Positions 7,616-15,984 of a DNA stretch of 64,000 nt are shown here, one piece after another. Source of the DNA: Paenibacillus lupini (GTDB taxonomy: Bacteria > Bacillota > Bacilli > Paenibacillales > Paenibacillaceae); contig NZ_JAASRW010000002.1 in assembly GCF_011761355.1 (NCBI RefSeq), positions 558,001 to 622,000 on the forward strand. The letters run 5' to 3'. Made by a program: the position numbers and the translations under genes. Position 1 is the stretch's first letter. Every line of letters begins with the position of its first letter. The notes under the pieces were generated by a model, which was not told the DNA's origin, ran no database searches, and saw only the letters and a program-made list of their open reading frames with translations.

Positions 7616-9253
7616 ATGAATACGGAACATTATGACTTGCCAAGCGCCCAGCCTTTAACAGAGGCGTATATACATCGGACGGACGCAAATGTAGATTTGC
7701 TGTATGGCTATCATCCTGAACGGGAACAGGATTGGACAACTCGTTTGGAGCGGCTGGAGAAATTGGCTGGAAGTAGAGCAAATGCGGCTGAAGTTGCCGA
7801 AGTGCTGAGACAATACAATAGTCGTTATACAACACCTGAGGTAGATGCTTCTATTCGTGCTATTGCTGAAGGAGCACCGGTTATTATTGGCGGACAACAG
7901 GCGGGACTGTGGTCAGGAGCACTGCTTGTGATACATAAAGCAGTTTCCATTGTTAGTGGCGCCAAATGGGCTTCTCAAAAGCTTGGATGTAAGGTTGTAC
8001 CCGTTTTCTGGATTGCGGGCGAGGATCATGATTGGGATGAAGCGAATCATACCTTCCTGCTGAACGCAGAACAGGAGCTGCGCAAGCTTACCTTGCAGCG
8101 CCCGGAAGGACCAAGAACTTCCGTTAGCCGTACAGCAGTTGATGAAGACAGCTGGAACAAGCTGCTGGATGAGCTGGAGCAAACACTTCCCCACTCGGAC
8201 TTTAAACCAGGCCTGCTCGAGGAACTGAAGCAAATTGCAGGACAATCTCATTCCTTATCGGACATGTTTGCGGGCATTTTGGCTTTTTTGTTCGGGAAGG
8301 AAGGACTTGTGCTGCTTGATGCGGATGATCCAAAGCTGCGCAAGGTAGAAGCACCAATGTTCCGCCGAATGATCGAGCAAAACGATGAGCTGGAGCAAGC
8401 TTATAAAGCAGCTGCTGAGAAAGTGAAGTCGTTTGGTTATCAACTGCAGGCTGATGTTGTGGACGGCAGTGCGAACCTCTTCTTGTTCAATTCGGAGAGC
8501 GGAAATGAACGGACACTTCTGCATAAGCGTGACGGGCAGTTCCAGGATCGGAAGGGAACAGCCTTCTGGTCGAAGGAGCAGCTGCTGCAGCTTGCGGAAG
8601 ATCAACCTTCACAATTCAGCAATAACGTGCTGACTAGACCTATTATGCAGGATTATCTGTTCCCTGTTCTTGGCACGGTGCTGGGACCTGGAGAAGTTGC
8701 TTATTGGGCATTAACCGGAGAAGCTTTCCGTAAGCTAGAAATGGAAATGCCGATAATTGTGCCGCGAAGTTCCTTCACTTTGGTAGAAGGTACGATTGCG
8801 AAGCATATGATGAAATATGAGCTGTCCTTCGAGGATGTGGCAAAGAGATTTGATGCTCGCAAACAGCAGTGGCTGACGGAGCAGGATCAATTGTCCATCG
8901 AAGAGCGATTCCAAGAAGTGAAGCAATCATTTATTTCGATGTATGGGCCGCTTTTGGAGCTTGCTGGCTCGGTTCAGCCGGGACTTCTCAAGCTAGGCGA
9001 AACGAATCGTCAGAAGATCGTGGAGCAGATCGAATATTTGGAATCAAAAACGAAGGATGCCTTCAACAAGCAATATGATGCATCCATTCGCCAGCTAGAC
9101 CGTATTGCGCTTTCGTTATGGCCGAGCGGCAAACCGCAGGAACGCGTAATCAATATGACCGGTTATTGGAATCGTTATGGTTCCGTTTGGCTGGAGAAGC
9201 TCCTCGAGCTTCCATTTGAGCCAAGCGGCGGTCATCAGCTCGTCTATTTATGA
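7616..9253 (+). CDS. bshC: Bacillithiol synthase BshC (YllA)
   Basis: 545 residues, matching the family length of about 540. BshC is the putative cysteine-adding enzyme that converts GlcN-malate to bacillithiol, the low-molecular-weight thiol of Bacillota. Recognisable family segments are VIIGGQQAGLWSG, VPVFWIAGEDHDWDE (a HIGH-like nucleotide-binding region), and RPIMQDYLFPVLGTVLGPGE. The C-terminal third is a long coiled coil. The upstream frame stays open, but ATG 7616 gives the right length; TAGGAGG lies 13 bases before it, slightly far. Position before the mraZ cluster equals yllA in B. subtilis, although here ahcY, rocD, rocF and a lipoprotein gene intervene. Confidence 0.93.
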   Translation: MNTEHYDLPSAQPLTEAYIHRTDANVDLLYGYHPEREQDWTTRLERLEKLAGSRANAAEVAEVLRQYNSRYTTPEVDASIRAIAEGAPVIIGGQQAGLWSGALLVIHKAVSIVSGAKWASQKLGCKVVPVFWIAGEDHDWDEANHTFLLNAEQELRKLTLQRPEGPRTSVSRTAVDEDSWNKLLDELEQTLPHSDFKPGLLEELKQIAGQSHSLSDMFAGILAFLFGKEGLVLLDADDPKLRKVEAPMFRRMIEQNDELEQAYKAAAEKVKSFGYQLQADVVDGSANLFLFNSESGNERTLLHKRDGQFQDRKGTAFWSKEQLLQLAEDQPSQFSNNVLTRPIMQDYLFPVLGTVLGPGEVAYWALTGEAFRKLEMEMPIIVPRSSFTLVEGTIAKHMMKYELSFEDVAKRFDARKQQWLTEQDQLSIEERFQEVKQSFISMYGPLLELAGSVQPGLLKLGETNRQKIVEQIEYLESKTKDAFNKQYDASIRQLDRIALSLWPSGKPQERVINMTGYWNRYGSVWLEKLLELPFEPSGGHQLVYL

Positions 9254-9290
9254 GTTATCCCGAAGAATGTTGTAGGAGGCTACTGAAAGA

Positions 9291-10553
9291 ATGAGTACAC
9301 AAGAAAATAGCATTATCCGCGATATCGCCCTTGCCCCGGAAGGACATTTAAAGATTGACTGGGCGAGTGCACACATGCCGGTATTAAACCGGATTCGCGA
9401 GCAATTTGAGCAAGAGCTGCCTTTTAAAGGGCTGAAAGTAACGATCTCGCTTCACCTTGAGGCGAAAACTGCTTATCTGGCTAAAGTAGTGAAGGCAGGC
9501 GGAGCAGATGTAACAATTACAGGCAGTAACCCGCTGTCTACGCAGGATGATATTTGCGCGGCACTTGTAGAAGACGGGATTACTGTCTTTGCCAAGTACA
9601 ATCCGGATCCACAAGAATATAAGGAACTGCTTATTAAATCTCTGGAATCCAAGCCTGACCTCATTATTGATGACGGCGGCGATCTTGTGACGATTCTCCA
9701 TACAGAACGTCCGGATCTTCGTGTGAATATTCGCGGAGGGGCGGAAGAGACTACGACTGGCATTATCCGCTTGAAAGCAATGGAGAAGGAAGGCACGCTC
9801 AGCTTCCCGATGGTTGCCGTTAACGATGCTTACTGCAAATATTTGTTCGATAACCGTTATGGTACCGGCCAATCTGTCTTTGACGGAATCAACCGTACCA
9901 CTAACCTTGTCGTAGCAGGCAAGACTGTTGTTGTTGTCGGCTACGGCTGGTGCGGCAAAGGTGTTGCGATGCGTGCAAAAGGTATGGGCGCAAACGTTGT
10001 TGTCACAGAAGTGGACGCAATTAAAGCGGTAGAAGCTTATATGGACGGCTTTACTGTACTACCGATGAGCGAAGCGGCTAAAGTCGGCGAATTGTTCATC
10101 ACTGTAACTGGGAACAAGGATTGCATCCGTGCCGAGCATTACGAAGTAATGAAAAATGGTGCGATTTTGTCCAATGCAGGACATTTTGACGTGGAGTTCA
10201 ACAAACCGGAGCTTGCAGCCATGTCTACAGATATTCGTACCGTTCGCCGCAATATTGAGGAGTATAAGCTGAAGGACGGTCGCAGCATTTATGTGCTGGC
10301 GGAAGGTCGCTTAGTTAACCTGGCTGCTGGTGACGGTCATCCAGCTGAGATTATGGATACGACCTTTGCCCTTCAAGCTCTTGGCCTGAGATATGTGAAC
10401 GATGAGTATGCTGCGATCGGCAAACAAGTCGTAAACGTTCCTTATGCGCTTGATGAGCAGGTTGCACGCTTCAAGCTGGATTCACTGAATATCAGCATCG
10501 ACAAGCTGACAGCTGAACAAGTTACTTATCTTGACAGCTGGAAGGAAGACTAA
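9291..10553 (+). CDS. ahcY: Adenosylhomocysteinase (SAH hydrolase)
   Basis: 420 residues. It hydrolyses S-adenosylhomocysteine to adenosine and homocysteine using bound NAD+. The NAD loop VVVVGYGWCGKG is near residues 205-216; substrate-site segments such as ITGSNPLSTQDD and NIRGGAEETTTG are present. It is the short bacterial/archaeal form without the insertion seen in many proteobacterial enzymes. B. subtilis uses the Pfs/LuxS route instead, so this is a lineage marker. Start ATG 9291 follows TAGGAGG. It lies 37 bases after bshC, probably in the same transcript, and is closed by a strong terminator. Confidence 0.95.
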   Translation: MSTQENSIIRDIALAPEGHLKIDWASAHMPVLNRIREQFEQELPFKGLKVTISLHLEAKTAYLAKVVKAGGADVTITGSNPLSTQDDICAALVEDGITVFAKYNPDPQEYKELLIKSLESKPDLIIDDGGDLVTILHTERPDLRVNIRGGAEETTTGIIRLKAMEKEGTLSFPMVAVNDAYCKYLFDNRYGTGQSVFDGINRTTNLVVAGKTVVVVGYGWCGKGVAMRAKGMGANVVVTEVDAIKAVEAYMDGFTVLPMSEAAKVGELFITVTGNKDCIRAEHYEVMKNGAILSNAGHFDVEFNKPELAAMSTDIRTVRRNIEEYKLKDGRSIYVLAEGRLVNLAAGDGHPAEIMDTTFALQALGLRYVNDEYAAIGKQVVNVPYALDEQVARFKLDSLNISIDKLTAEQVTYLDSWKED

Positions 10554-10584
10554 AACCTATTTTTCACTTGTATATGACAAAAAA

Positions 10585-10615
10585 GGGACGTGCCAAATGG
10601 CACGTTCTTTTTTTG
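10585..10615 (+). terminator. Intrinsic terminator after ahcY
   Basis: ACGTGCC (10588-10594) pairs with GGCACGT (10599-10605), followed by a long T-run. Confidence 0.88.
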
Positions 10616-10621
10616 CGGTCA

Positions 10622-10648
10622 TTGGACTTGCGGCAATCGCCGTACAAT
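10622..10648 (+). promoter_or_regulatory. Weak candidate promoter of rocDF
   Basis: TTGGAC (10622-10627) and TACAAT (10643-10648), but the spacer is only 15 bases. It would put both leader hairpins inside the transcript. Confidence 0.33.
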
Positions 10649-10660
10649 GAAACAAGGGGT

Positions 10661-10797
10661 ATGCTTACGAATAAGAATTACCGCAAATGGCCCAATTAGG
10701 CCATCATTGCAGAAATTCTTAGGAGAATGCTTACGACGTAAGAATTACCGCAAATGGCCCAATTAGGCCATCTTTGCAGAAATTCTTTTTAGGAGGG
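10661..10797 (+). repeat. Leader hairpin element, two tandem 66-bp copies, abutting the rocD Shine-Dalgarno
   Basis: Copies start at 10661 and 10727 (ATGCTTACGA). Each holds AAGAATTACC, a strong inner stem (GCAAATGGCC with GGCCAT..TTGC) and AAATTCTT. The first ends AGGAGA; the second ends TTTTTAGGAGGG and provides the rocD ribosome-binding site. They are nearly identical to each other. Confidence 0.85.
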
Positions 10798-10804
10798 ATA
10801 GGCT

Positions 10805-11998
10805 ATGAGAAGTTCCGTTGACACAATACGTCTTATGGATCGCTTCGGTGCCCGTAACTATAGTCCGCTTCCTGTCGTTATCACGCATGCTGAAGGAGTG
10901 TGGGTGGAGGATCCGGAAGGCCGCAGGTACATGGATATGCTCAGCGCTTATTCAGCGTTGAACCATGGACATCGGCATCCAGCCATCATCCGTGCACTTA
11001 AGGAGCAAGCGGATAAAGTAACCCTTACTTCTAGAGCTTTCCACAGCGAGGAGTTAGGTCAGTTGTACAAGAAGCTGGCAGAGTTTACGGGCAAGTCCAA
11101 AATTCTAGCAATGAATACAGGTGCAGAAGCAGTGGAAACAGCCTTGAAGGCGGCGCGCCGCTGGGCTTATCGGGTTAAGGGCGTACCGCACGGTCAAGCG
11201 GAAATTATCGTCTGTGAAGGGAACTTCCATGGCCGGACCATTACCATTACTTCTTTCTCCTCGGAAGCGCAGTACCGTGCAGGCTTTGGTCCTTTTACAC
11301 CTGGATTCAAAATTATTCCATACGGTGACGCGGAAGCACTTGAGAATGCGATCACTCCGCATACTGCAGCTTTTCTTGTAGAGCCGATCCAAGGAGAAGC
11401 GGGCGTTATCGCTCCGGCTGACGGCTATTTGAAGCAGGCCTTTGAGCTGTGCAGACAGCAAAACGTTCTATTTATTGCTGATGAGATCCAGACCGGCTTT
11501 GGCAGAACAGGCAAACGTTTCGCCTGCGATTGGGAGGATGTTATTCCCGATATGTATATTCTTGGAAAAGCACTTGGCGGCGGTGTCCTGCCTATATCGG
11601 CCGTTGCGGCTGGTGATGATGTGCTTGGTCTATTCGAGCCCGGCTCACATGGTTCAACCTTTGGCGGTAATCCACTCGCATGTGCTGTTGCGCTTGCTGC
11701 GCTGAAGGTGATGGAAGATGAGAAGTTGGCTGAGCGCTCCGAACAGCTTGGTCAATATTTTAAGCAATGCCTGGAAGCAATAAGCCATGAAGATATTATC
11801 GAAGTAAGGGGAAAAGGGTTATTTATCGGTATGCAGCTGTCAGTGCAGGCGAGGGCTTATTGTGAAGCGTTGTTCCAGATCGGGCTGTTATGCAAGGAGA
11901 CTCATGAGACGGCGATCCGCTTCGCCCCGCCGTTAACTATTTCGAAGGAGGAGCTCGACTGGGCGCTGGAGCGAATTAAGGAAGTGTTCCAAATATGA
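10805..11998 (+). CDS. rocD: Ornithine aminotransferase
   Basis: 397 residues, typical of class-III PLP ornithine-oxo-acid aminotransferases. It transfers the delta-amino group of ornithine to 2-oxoglutarate, giving glutamate semialdehyde in arginine catabolism. Visible motifs are [13 protein letters not shown] (cofactor phosphate region), [12 protein letters not shown], a late [14 protein letters not shown] with the PLP-ring aspartate, and ILGKALGGG with the Schiff-base lysine. It overlaps rocF by four bases, so the pair is translationally coupled. The B. subtilis rocDEF operon uses SigL and RocR; I find no correctly spaced -24/-12 site here, so control probably differs. The leader hairpins at 10661-10797 are candidates for that control. 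Confidence 0.95.
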   Translation: MRSSVDTIRLMDRFGARNYSPLPVVITHAEGVWVEDPEGRRYMDMLSAYSALNHGHRHPAIIRALKEQADKVTLTSRAFHSEELGQLYKKLAEFTGKSKILAMNTGAEAVETALKAARRWAYRVKGVPHGQAEIIVCEGNFHGRTITITSFSSEAQYRAGFGPFTPGFKIIPYGDAEALENAITPHTAAFLVEPIQGEAGVIAPADGYLKQAFELCRQQNVLFIADEIQTGFGRTGKRFACDWEDVIPDMYILGKALGGGVLPISAVAAGDDVLGLFEPGSHGSTFGGNPLACAVALAALKVMEDEKLAERSEQLGQYFKQCLEAISHEDIIEVRGKGLFIGMQLSVQARAYCEALFQIGLLCKETHETAIRFAPPLTISKEELDWALERIKEVFQI

Positions 11999-12894
11999 AG
12001 ACACCTCCGAAAATTGCGTTGTTGTCGGTTCCTTTTGGTCTTGGTGCCGGAAACCCCGGAAGTGAACTAGCTCCCCGCCATCTCCTTCATCTTGGTCTTT
12101 TACAGAGTCTGCAGCGGCTGGGATGCCATATTGACGAGCAGAAGGATATAGGGGCCGGTATTCAAATACCACCCATTCAACTGCCTATGAAGCATTCAGC
12201 AGAAGTCATTGCAACAGGGACGGCGCTCGCTGGAGAAGTATATACGGCTGTATCAGCCGGTCAATTTCCTTTTGTACTTGGTGGGGACCACAGCCTTGCA
12301 ATGGGAACATTAGCAGGCTTATCTGCTTATTACCCGAGACTTGGTGTCATATGGATCGACGCGCATGCTGATATGAACACAGAATCAACCAGCCCTTCCG
12401 GCAATATGCACGGCATTCCGCTTGCTGTCGCTCAAGGAAGGGCACAGCTGTCTTTATCGCATTTGTGGCCTGGAGCAGGCATTGTTTCCCCAGCTAATAT
12501 TGTCCTGATTGGGGCTCGTGATCTGGATCCAGCGGAAGAGGTACTCATTCATTCTGCAGGTATTGCTTGTTTCGGGATAGCGGATATCCGCAAACTTGGT
12601 ATCGATACGGTTATTGCTGAGGCGATTAGACTAGCTGGGGCAAATACTGACGGTATTCATCTCAGCTTTGATATCGATAGTGTTGATCCGACTGAAGCAC
12701 CAGGAACCGGAACTCCTGTACAGGGTGGATTAACTTCAGAGGAAGCGCGGAATGCCCTTCGCCAGCTTGGTCTGTCTGCAAGACTAACATCTGCTGAATT
12801 CGTAGAGGTGAATCCGCTTCTGGACCGCGCAGATCAGACAGCGAAGCTAGCGGTGGAGCTAATTGAAGTATTATTGAGCAACTTAAGGAATTAA
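11995..12894 (+). CDS. rocF: Arginase
   Basis: 299 residues, the standard ureohydrolase length. It cleaves arginine to ornithine and urea with a binuclear manganese centre. Metal-ligand motifs are all present: GGDHS (96-100), DAHADMN (122-128) and a later SFDIDSVDP. Its product is the substrate of RocD encoded just upstream, so the pair forms a short arginine-to-glutamate semialdehyde route. The ATG overlaps the rocD stop (ATGA). No clear terminator follows. Confidence 0.95.
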   Translation: MKTPPKIALLSVPFGLGAGNPGSELAPRHLLHLGLLQSLQRLGCHIDEQKDIGAGIQIPPIQLPMKHSAEVIATGTALAGEVYTAVSAGQFPFVLGGDHSLAMGTLAGLSAYYPRLGVIWIDAHADMNTESTSPSGNMHGIPLAVAQGRAQLSLSHLWPGAGIVSPANIVLIGARDLDPAEEVLIHSAGIACFGIADIRKLGIDTVIAEAIRLAGANTDGIHLSFDIDSVDPTEAPGTGTPVQGGLTSEEARNALRQLGLSARLTSAEFVEVNPLLDRADQTAKLAVELIEVLLSNLRN

Positions 12895-12912
12895 TCACCA
12901 TTTACTCCCTTT

Positions 12913-12940
12913 TGCAACATTTCCAAATATTGAGCGTCTA
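12913..12940 (+). promoter_or_regulatory. ECF-sigma-type promoter for the DUF4349 lipoprotein gene
   Basis: TGCAAC (12913-12918), exactly 16 bases, then CGTCTA (12935-12940). This matches the AAC-N16-CGT pattern of Bacillus extracytoplasmic-function sigma factors (SigW/SigX/SigM type). The gene starts 33 bases downstream. Confidence 0.6.
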
Positions 12941-12972
12941 GAACGGTGGACGACAAAAAAGGGGGAGTAAAG

Positions 12973-14019
12973 ATGCGTAATATAACAAAATGGTATACGT
13001 TCTTGCTCATGATTATGGTTGTTGCACTTATTCTAGGAGGATGTTCAAGTTCAAACGACAGCAGTAATAGTGATAGTGCTACTTCTAGTTCGAATGGCGC
13101 TGCCGCAGCAGCAGACAGTTTTGAAAACCAATCGGTAGCCACGGAAAACAGCGCAAGCAGCTCGTCGGCAGAGGCGCCGACTGCAGTAGCAGGTGAAGCT
13201 GGCAGCGGTTCAATCGGGGAGATCGCAGCGGAAGGCACCGGAACCGCCATGAATCAGAAGCTGATTTATAAAGCGAATCTGACAATAGAAGCCGTTGATT
13301 ATGATAAAGCCGCAACAGCGCTCCGGAATGCTATACATCAATCTGAGGGCTACATTTTACAATTCCAAGACGGGCAGTACAATGGGGAGAAGAGCTCTAC
13401 TTATACCATCAAGGTTCCCGCTGCCGGGTTCATGGCGTTCATAGACCGGCTGGATGGCATCGAGCATAAAAAGTTTGAGCGGCAGATCAGCGGAACGGAT
13501 GTGACGGAAGAGTATGTGGATCTTCAATCACGGCTGACAGCTCAGCAGGTGGTGGAGGAACGACTTCTTGCCTTTATGGATAAAGCAACTAAGGCAGATG
13601 ATCTGGTTAAGTTTTCTGAGCAGTTATCCACGGTACAGGAAAATATTGAACGGCTGAAGGGCCGGATCCGCTATTTGGATAATAACGTTTCTTATTCAAC
13701 AATCGAGCTGAGATTGTATCAACCGGATGCGAAGGCAGAGACGAAAGATAAGGAAGACGGCATCGGGGATAAAATGTCTGAAGCAATCAATGACAGTGTC
13801 GATGCTATGATCAGCGTTCTGCAAGGCCTGCTTGTCTTCATTGCAGGCGCACTGCCCATTCTGTTACTGCTATTTATTATCGGTGTTCCTGTTTATTGGC
13901 TGCGTGGAAGAAGCCGGGCAAGAAACAAATCCATGCCTTCCATCCCGCCGCAAACTCCTGTAACCCCTTCAGTTAAAGAAGAAACCGAGGAGGATGACCC
14001 GAATCATCCAAATGGTTAA
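12973..14019 (+). CDS. DUF4349 domain lipoprotein
   Basis: 348 residues. The signal peptide ends in a lipobox LILGGC, so the mature protein starts at Cys and is membrane-anchored. A Ser/Asn/Ala-rich linker follows (about residues 23-90). Next comes the DUF4349 domain: an NQKLIYKANLTIEAVDY beginning, SGTDVTEEYVDLQSRL, and a coiled-coil of ERLLAFMDKA type. Near the C-terminus is a membrane helix (about residues 285-315) followed by a short basic cytoplasmic tail. DUF4349 proteins are envelope proteins of unknown role. ATG 12973 is chosen because GGGGGAG precedes it; the earlier GTG at 12946 would add residues before the signal peptide. The ECF-like promoter suggests induction by envelope stress. 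Confidence 0.82.
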   Translation: MRNITKWYTFLLMIMVVALILGGCSSSNDSSNSDSATSSSNGAAAAADSFENQSVATENSASSSSAEAPTAVAGEAGSGSIGEIAAEGTGTAMNQKLIYKANLTIEAVDYDKAATALRNAIHQSEGYILQFQDGQYNGEKSSTYTIKVPAAGFMAFIDRLDGIEHKKFERQISGTDVTEEYVDLQSRLTAQQVVEERLLAFMDKATKADDLVKFSEQLSTVQENIERLKGRIRYLDNNVSYSTIELRLYQPDAKAETKDKEDGIGDKMSEAINDSVDAMISVLQGLLVFIAGALPILLLLFIIGVPVYWLRGRSRARNKSMPSIPPQTPVTPSVKEETEEDDPNHPNG

Positions 14020-14041
14020 TCATATGAATTAAATTTATTAA

Positions 14042-14073
14042 AAATCCTGCTCATTGAGCAGGATTTTTATTTT
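14042..14073 (+). terminator. Intrinsic terminator before the dcw cluster
   Basis: AATCCTGCTC pairs with GAGCAGGATT, followed by TTTATTTT. Confidence 0.88.
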
Positions 14074-14097
14074 AGGTGGCGAACTACTGTATCTTAG

Positions 14098-14132
14098 TGG
14101 GAGAATGTGGTGCAAAGTGGGGGATTCGGGGG
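14098..14132 (+). promoter_or_regulatory. MraZ-binding repeats upstream of mraZ
   Basis: Four TGGGA-like boxes are spaced exactly ten bases apart: TGGGA (14098), TGGTG (14108), TGGGG (14118), GGGGG (14128). MraZ in other bacteria binds TGGG-type direct repeats with 5-base gaps in its own leader, so autoregulation of the dcw operon is likely. Confidence 0.65.
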
Positions 14133-14150
14133 AAGGGGTGGGTCAATCTC

Positions 14151-14588
14151 ATGTTTATGGGTGAATATCAACATACCATTGATGAGAAGGGCCGTATTAT
14201 TATTCCTTCTAAGTTTCGAGACTCGCTTGGTACCAGCTTTATCGCAACCCGCGGATTGGATAATTGCTTGTTTGTTTACCCGATGAGTGAGTGGGCTGTG
14301 CTTGAGCAGAAGCTTAAGTCGCTGCCACTGATGAAATCGGATGCCCGTGCGTTTACACGGTTTTTCTTTTCCGGAGCTACGGAATGCGAGCTGGATAAAC
14401 AGGGAAGGGTAAACATACCAGCTCACCTTCGCGAATATGCGAAGCTGGACAAGGATTGCATGGTGCTTGGTGTTTCCAGCCGTGTTGAGATTTGGAGTAA
14501 ATCGACATGGGAAGGCTACTATGAGCAATCCGAGCAAGCGTTCAATGAGATCGCGGAGAAATTGGTCGATTTCGACTTCAACTTCTAG
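14151..14588 (+). CDS. mraZ: Transcriptional regulator MraZ
   Basis: 145 residues starting [15 protein letters not shown], the conserved start of the family. The ATG at 14151 is used because upstream codons are not conserved and AAGGGGTGGG precedes it. Two AbrB-like MraZ domains are visible: residues about 5-50 with [13 protein letters not shown], and about 76-120 with [13 protein letters not shown]. MraZ forms a ring that binds DNA repeats before its own gene, acting with RsmH as the first pair of the division/cell-wall cluster. Matching repeats lie just upstream at 14098-14132. Confidence 0.96.
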   Translation: MFMGEYQHTIDEKGRIIIPSKFRDSLGTSFIATRGLDNCLFVYPMSEWAVLEQKLKSLPLMKSDARAFTRFFFSGATECELDKQGRVNIPAHLREYAKLDKDCMVLGVSSRVEIWSKSTWEGYYEQSEQAFNEIAEKLVDFDFNF

Positions 14589-14618
14589 AGTAAACAACAA
14601 GAATGGGAGGATGTTAGC

Positions 14619-15569
14619 GTGTTTCAGCATATTACAGTGCTTTTGGAAGAGGCGGTTGACGGACTGGCAATCAAGCCGGACGGCATATACGTCGACTGTA
14701 CGCTTGGCGGCGCAGGCCATAGTGAACGGATTGTGTCCCAGCTGAGCGATGGAGGGCGTTTAATCGCATTTGACCAGGATGATGCAGCGCTGGAGAACGC
14801 ACGCGTAAGGCTTGCTCCCTATATGGATAGAGTAACGCTAGTCAAAAGCAATTTTCGCTATTTGGAAGAAATGCTGCTCACGTGTGACGTTCCAACGGTA
14901 GACGGTGTTCCTCAGGTAGACGGTATTTTGTTTGACCTTGGTGTTTCCAGTCCACAGCTTGATGAAGCGGAACGTGGCTTTAGCTACAATCATGATGCAC
15001 CGCTTGATATGAGGATGGATCAGGGAGGCGCATTAACGGCTTACGATATCGTCAACAGCTGGGAAGAACGGGAGATTTCCCGGATCCTGCATATTTATGG
15101 GGAAGAGAAGTTCGCAAGATCGATCGCGCGTAAGATTATTCAAGCTCGAGAGAATGCGCCGGTGGAGTCTACAGGCGAGCTTGCGGAACTGATCAAATCC
15201 GGTATACCAGCAGCAGCAAGAAGAACAGGCGGCCATCCAGCCAAACGTTCGTTCCAAGCGCTTCGTATTGCAGTGAATGATGAGCTTCGTGCAGAAGAAG
15301 TTGCGTTAGAGCAGGCAGTCAAATGTGTTCGTCCAGGTGGCAGAGTATCTGTCATTACGTTCCATTCGCTAGAGGATCGCATCTGCAAGCAATTATTTGC
15401 GAGTTATCTTGAAAAATGCACTTGTCCGCCGGATTTCCCAAAATGTGTATGCGGTGGCACAGGACAGCTTCGGTTAGTGAACCGCAAGCCGATTGTTCCG
15501 AGCGAGCAGGAGTTAGAAGTTAATCCACGCTCTCGTTCGGCCAAGCTGCGTGTCGCAGAAAAATTGTAG
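14619..15569 (+). CDS. rsmH: 16S rRNA (cytosine(1402)-N(4))-methyltransferase
   Basis: 316 residues, the normal RsmH/MraW length. It methylates N4 of C1402 in 16S rRNA using SAM. The SAM loop [12 protein letters not shown] is at about residues 28-39, followed by [22 protein letters not shown] is the catalytic-region signature and [13 protein letters not shown] the C-terminal motif. GTG 14619 follows GGGAGG. It lies 30 bases after mraZ in the same operon. Confidence 0.96.
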   Translation: MFQHITVLLEEAVDGLAIKPDGIYVDCTLGGAGHSERIVSQLSDGGRLIAFDQDDAALENARVRLAPYMDRVTLVKSNFRYLEEMLLTCDVPTVDGVPQVDGILFDLGVSSPQLDEAERGFSYNHDAPLDMRMDQGGALTAYDIVNSWEEREISRILHIYGEEKFARSIARKIIQARENAPVESTGELAELIKSGIPAAARRTGGHPAKRSFQALRIAVNDELRAEEVALEQAVKCVRPGGRVSVITFHSLEDRICKQLFASYLEKCTCPPDFPKCVCGGTGQLRLVNRKPIVPSEQELEVNPRSRSAKLRVAEKL

Positions 15570-15588
15570 GTTAGAGGGGGTTCTTTCA

Positions 15589-15975
15589 TTGGCTTATATT
15601 AATGGCAATTTGGCAATGCAGCCAAAGCGCAAGCCGGATCAACGGCCAGTCATCCGTGAGACGAAACGGATCGTTGTAAAGCGCAAGCCGATTCCGGTAA
15701 AGGAAAAGCTGCTTTACATGTTCACCGTTGTTTTTTGTGTGATCGTGCTTGGTGTAATTGTGAATCAGTATGCCAAAAATTACGATATGCGCGTGCAAAT
15801 CAAGCAAATGAACAACCAATACGCAGTTATGAATATTGATATGAAAGAATTACAGAAACAAGTAGAAATGCTAGGCGATCCGGAGCGCATTCGCAAGATG
15901 GCCGAAACGCAAGGTATGGCCAGCACTGAGCAGCCTGACATCATGGTAAAAACGCAGCAAGCTAAGACCGAATAG
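15589..15975 (+). CDS. ftsL: Cell division protein FtsL
   Basis: 128 residues. A basic cytoplasmic N-terminus (residues 1-40, many Lys/Arg) precedes one membrane helix (42-59). An extracytoplasmic leucine-zipper-like stretch follows (about 60-97), ending in GDPERIRKMAE, typical of FtsL. FtsL joins DivIB and DivIC in the divisome core. TTG 15589 with AGAGGGGGT upstream is preferred over the upstream start inside rsmH. Sequence conservation is low in this family, so the identification rests on architecture and its position between rsmH and pbpB. Confidence 0.87.
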   Translation: MAYINGNLAMQPKRKPDQRPVIRETKRIVVKRKPIPVKEKLLYMFTVVFCVIVLGVIVNQYAKNYDMRVQIKQMNNQYAVMNIDMKELQKQVEMLGDPERIRKMAETQGMASTEQPDIMVKTQQAKTE

Positions 15976-15984
15976 GTGACGACC

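Noticed and set aside
10595..10620. SigL (-24/-12) promoter before rocD, as in B. subtilis roc genes
   Set aside because: GG (in TGGCAC) and GC are present, but 14 bases apart instead of 10, and they belong to the ahcY terminator.
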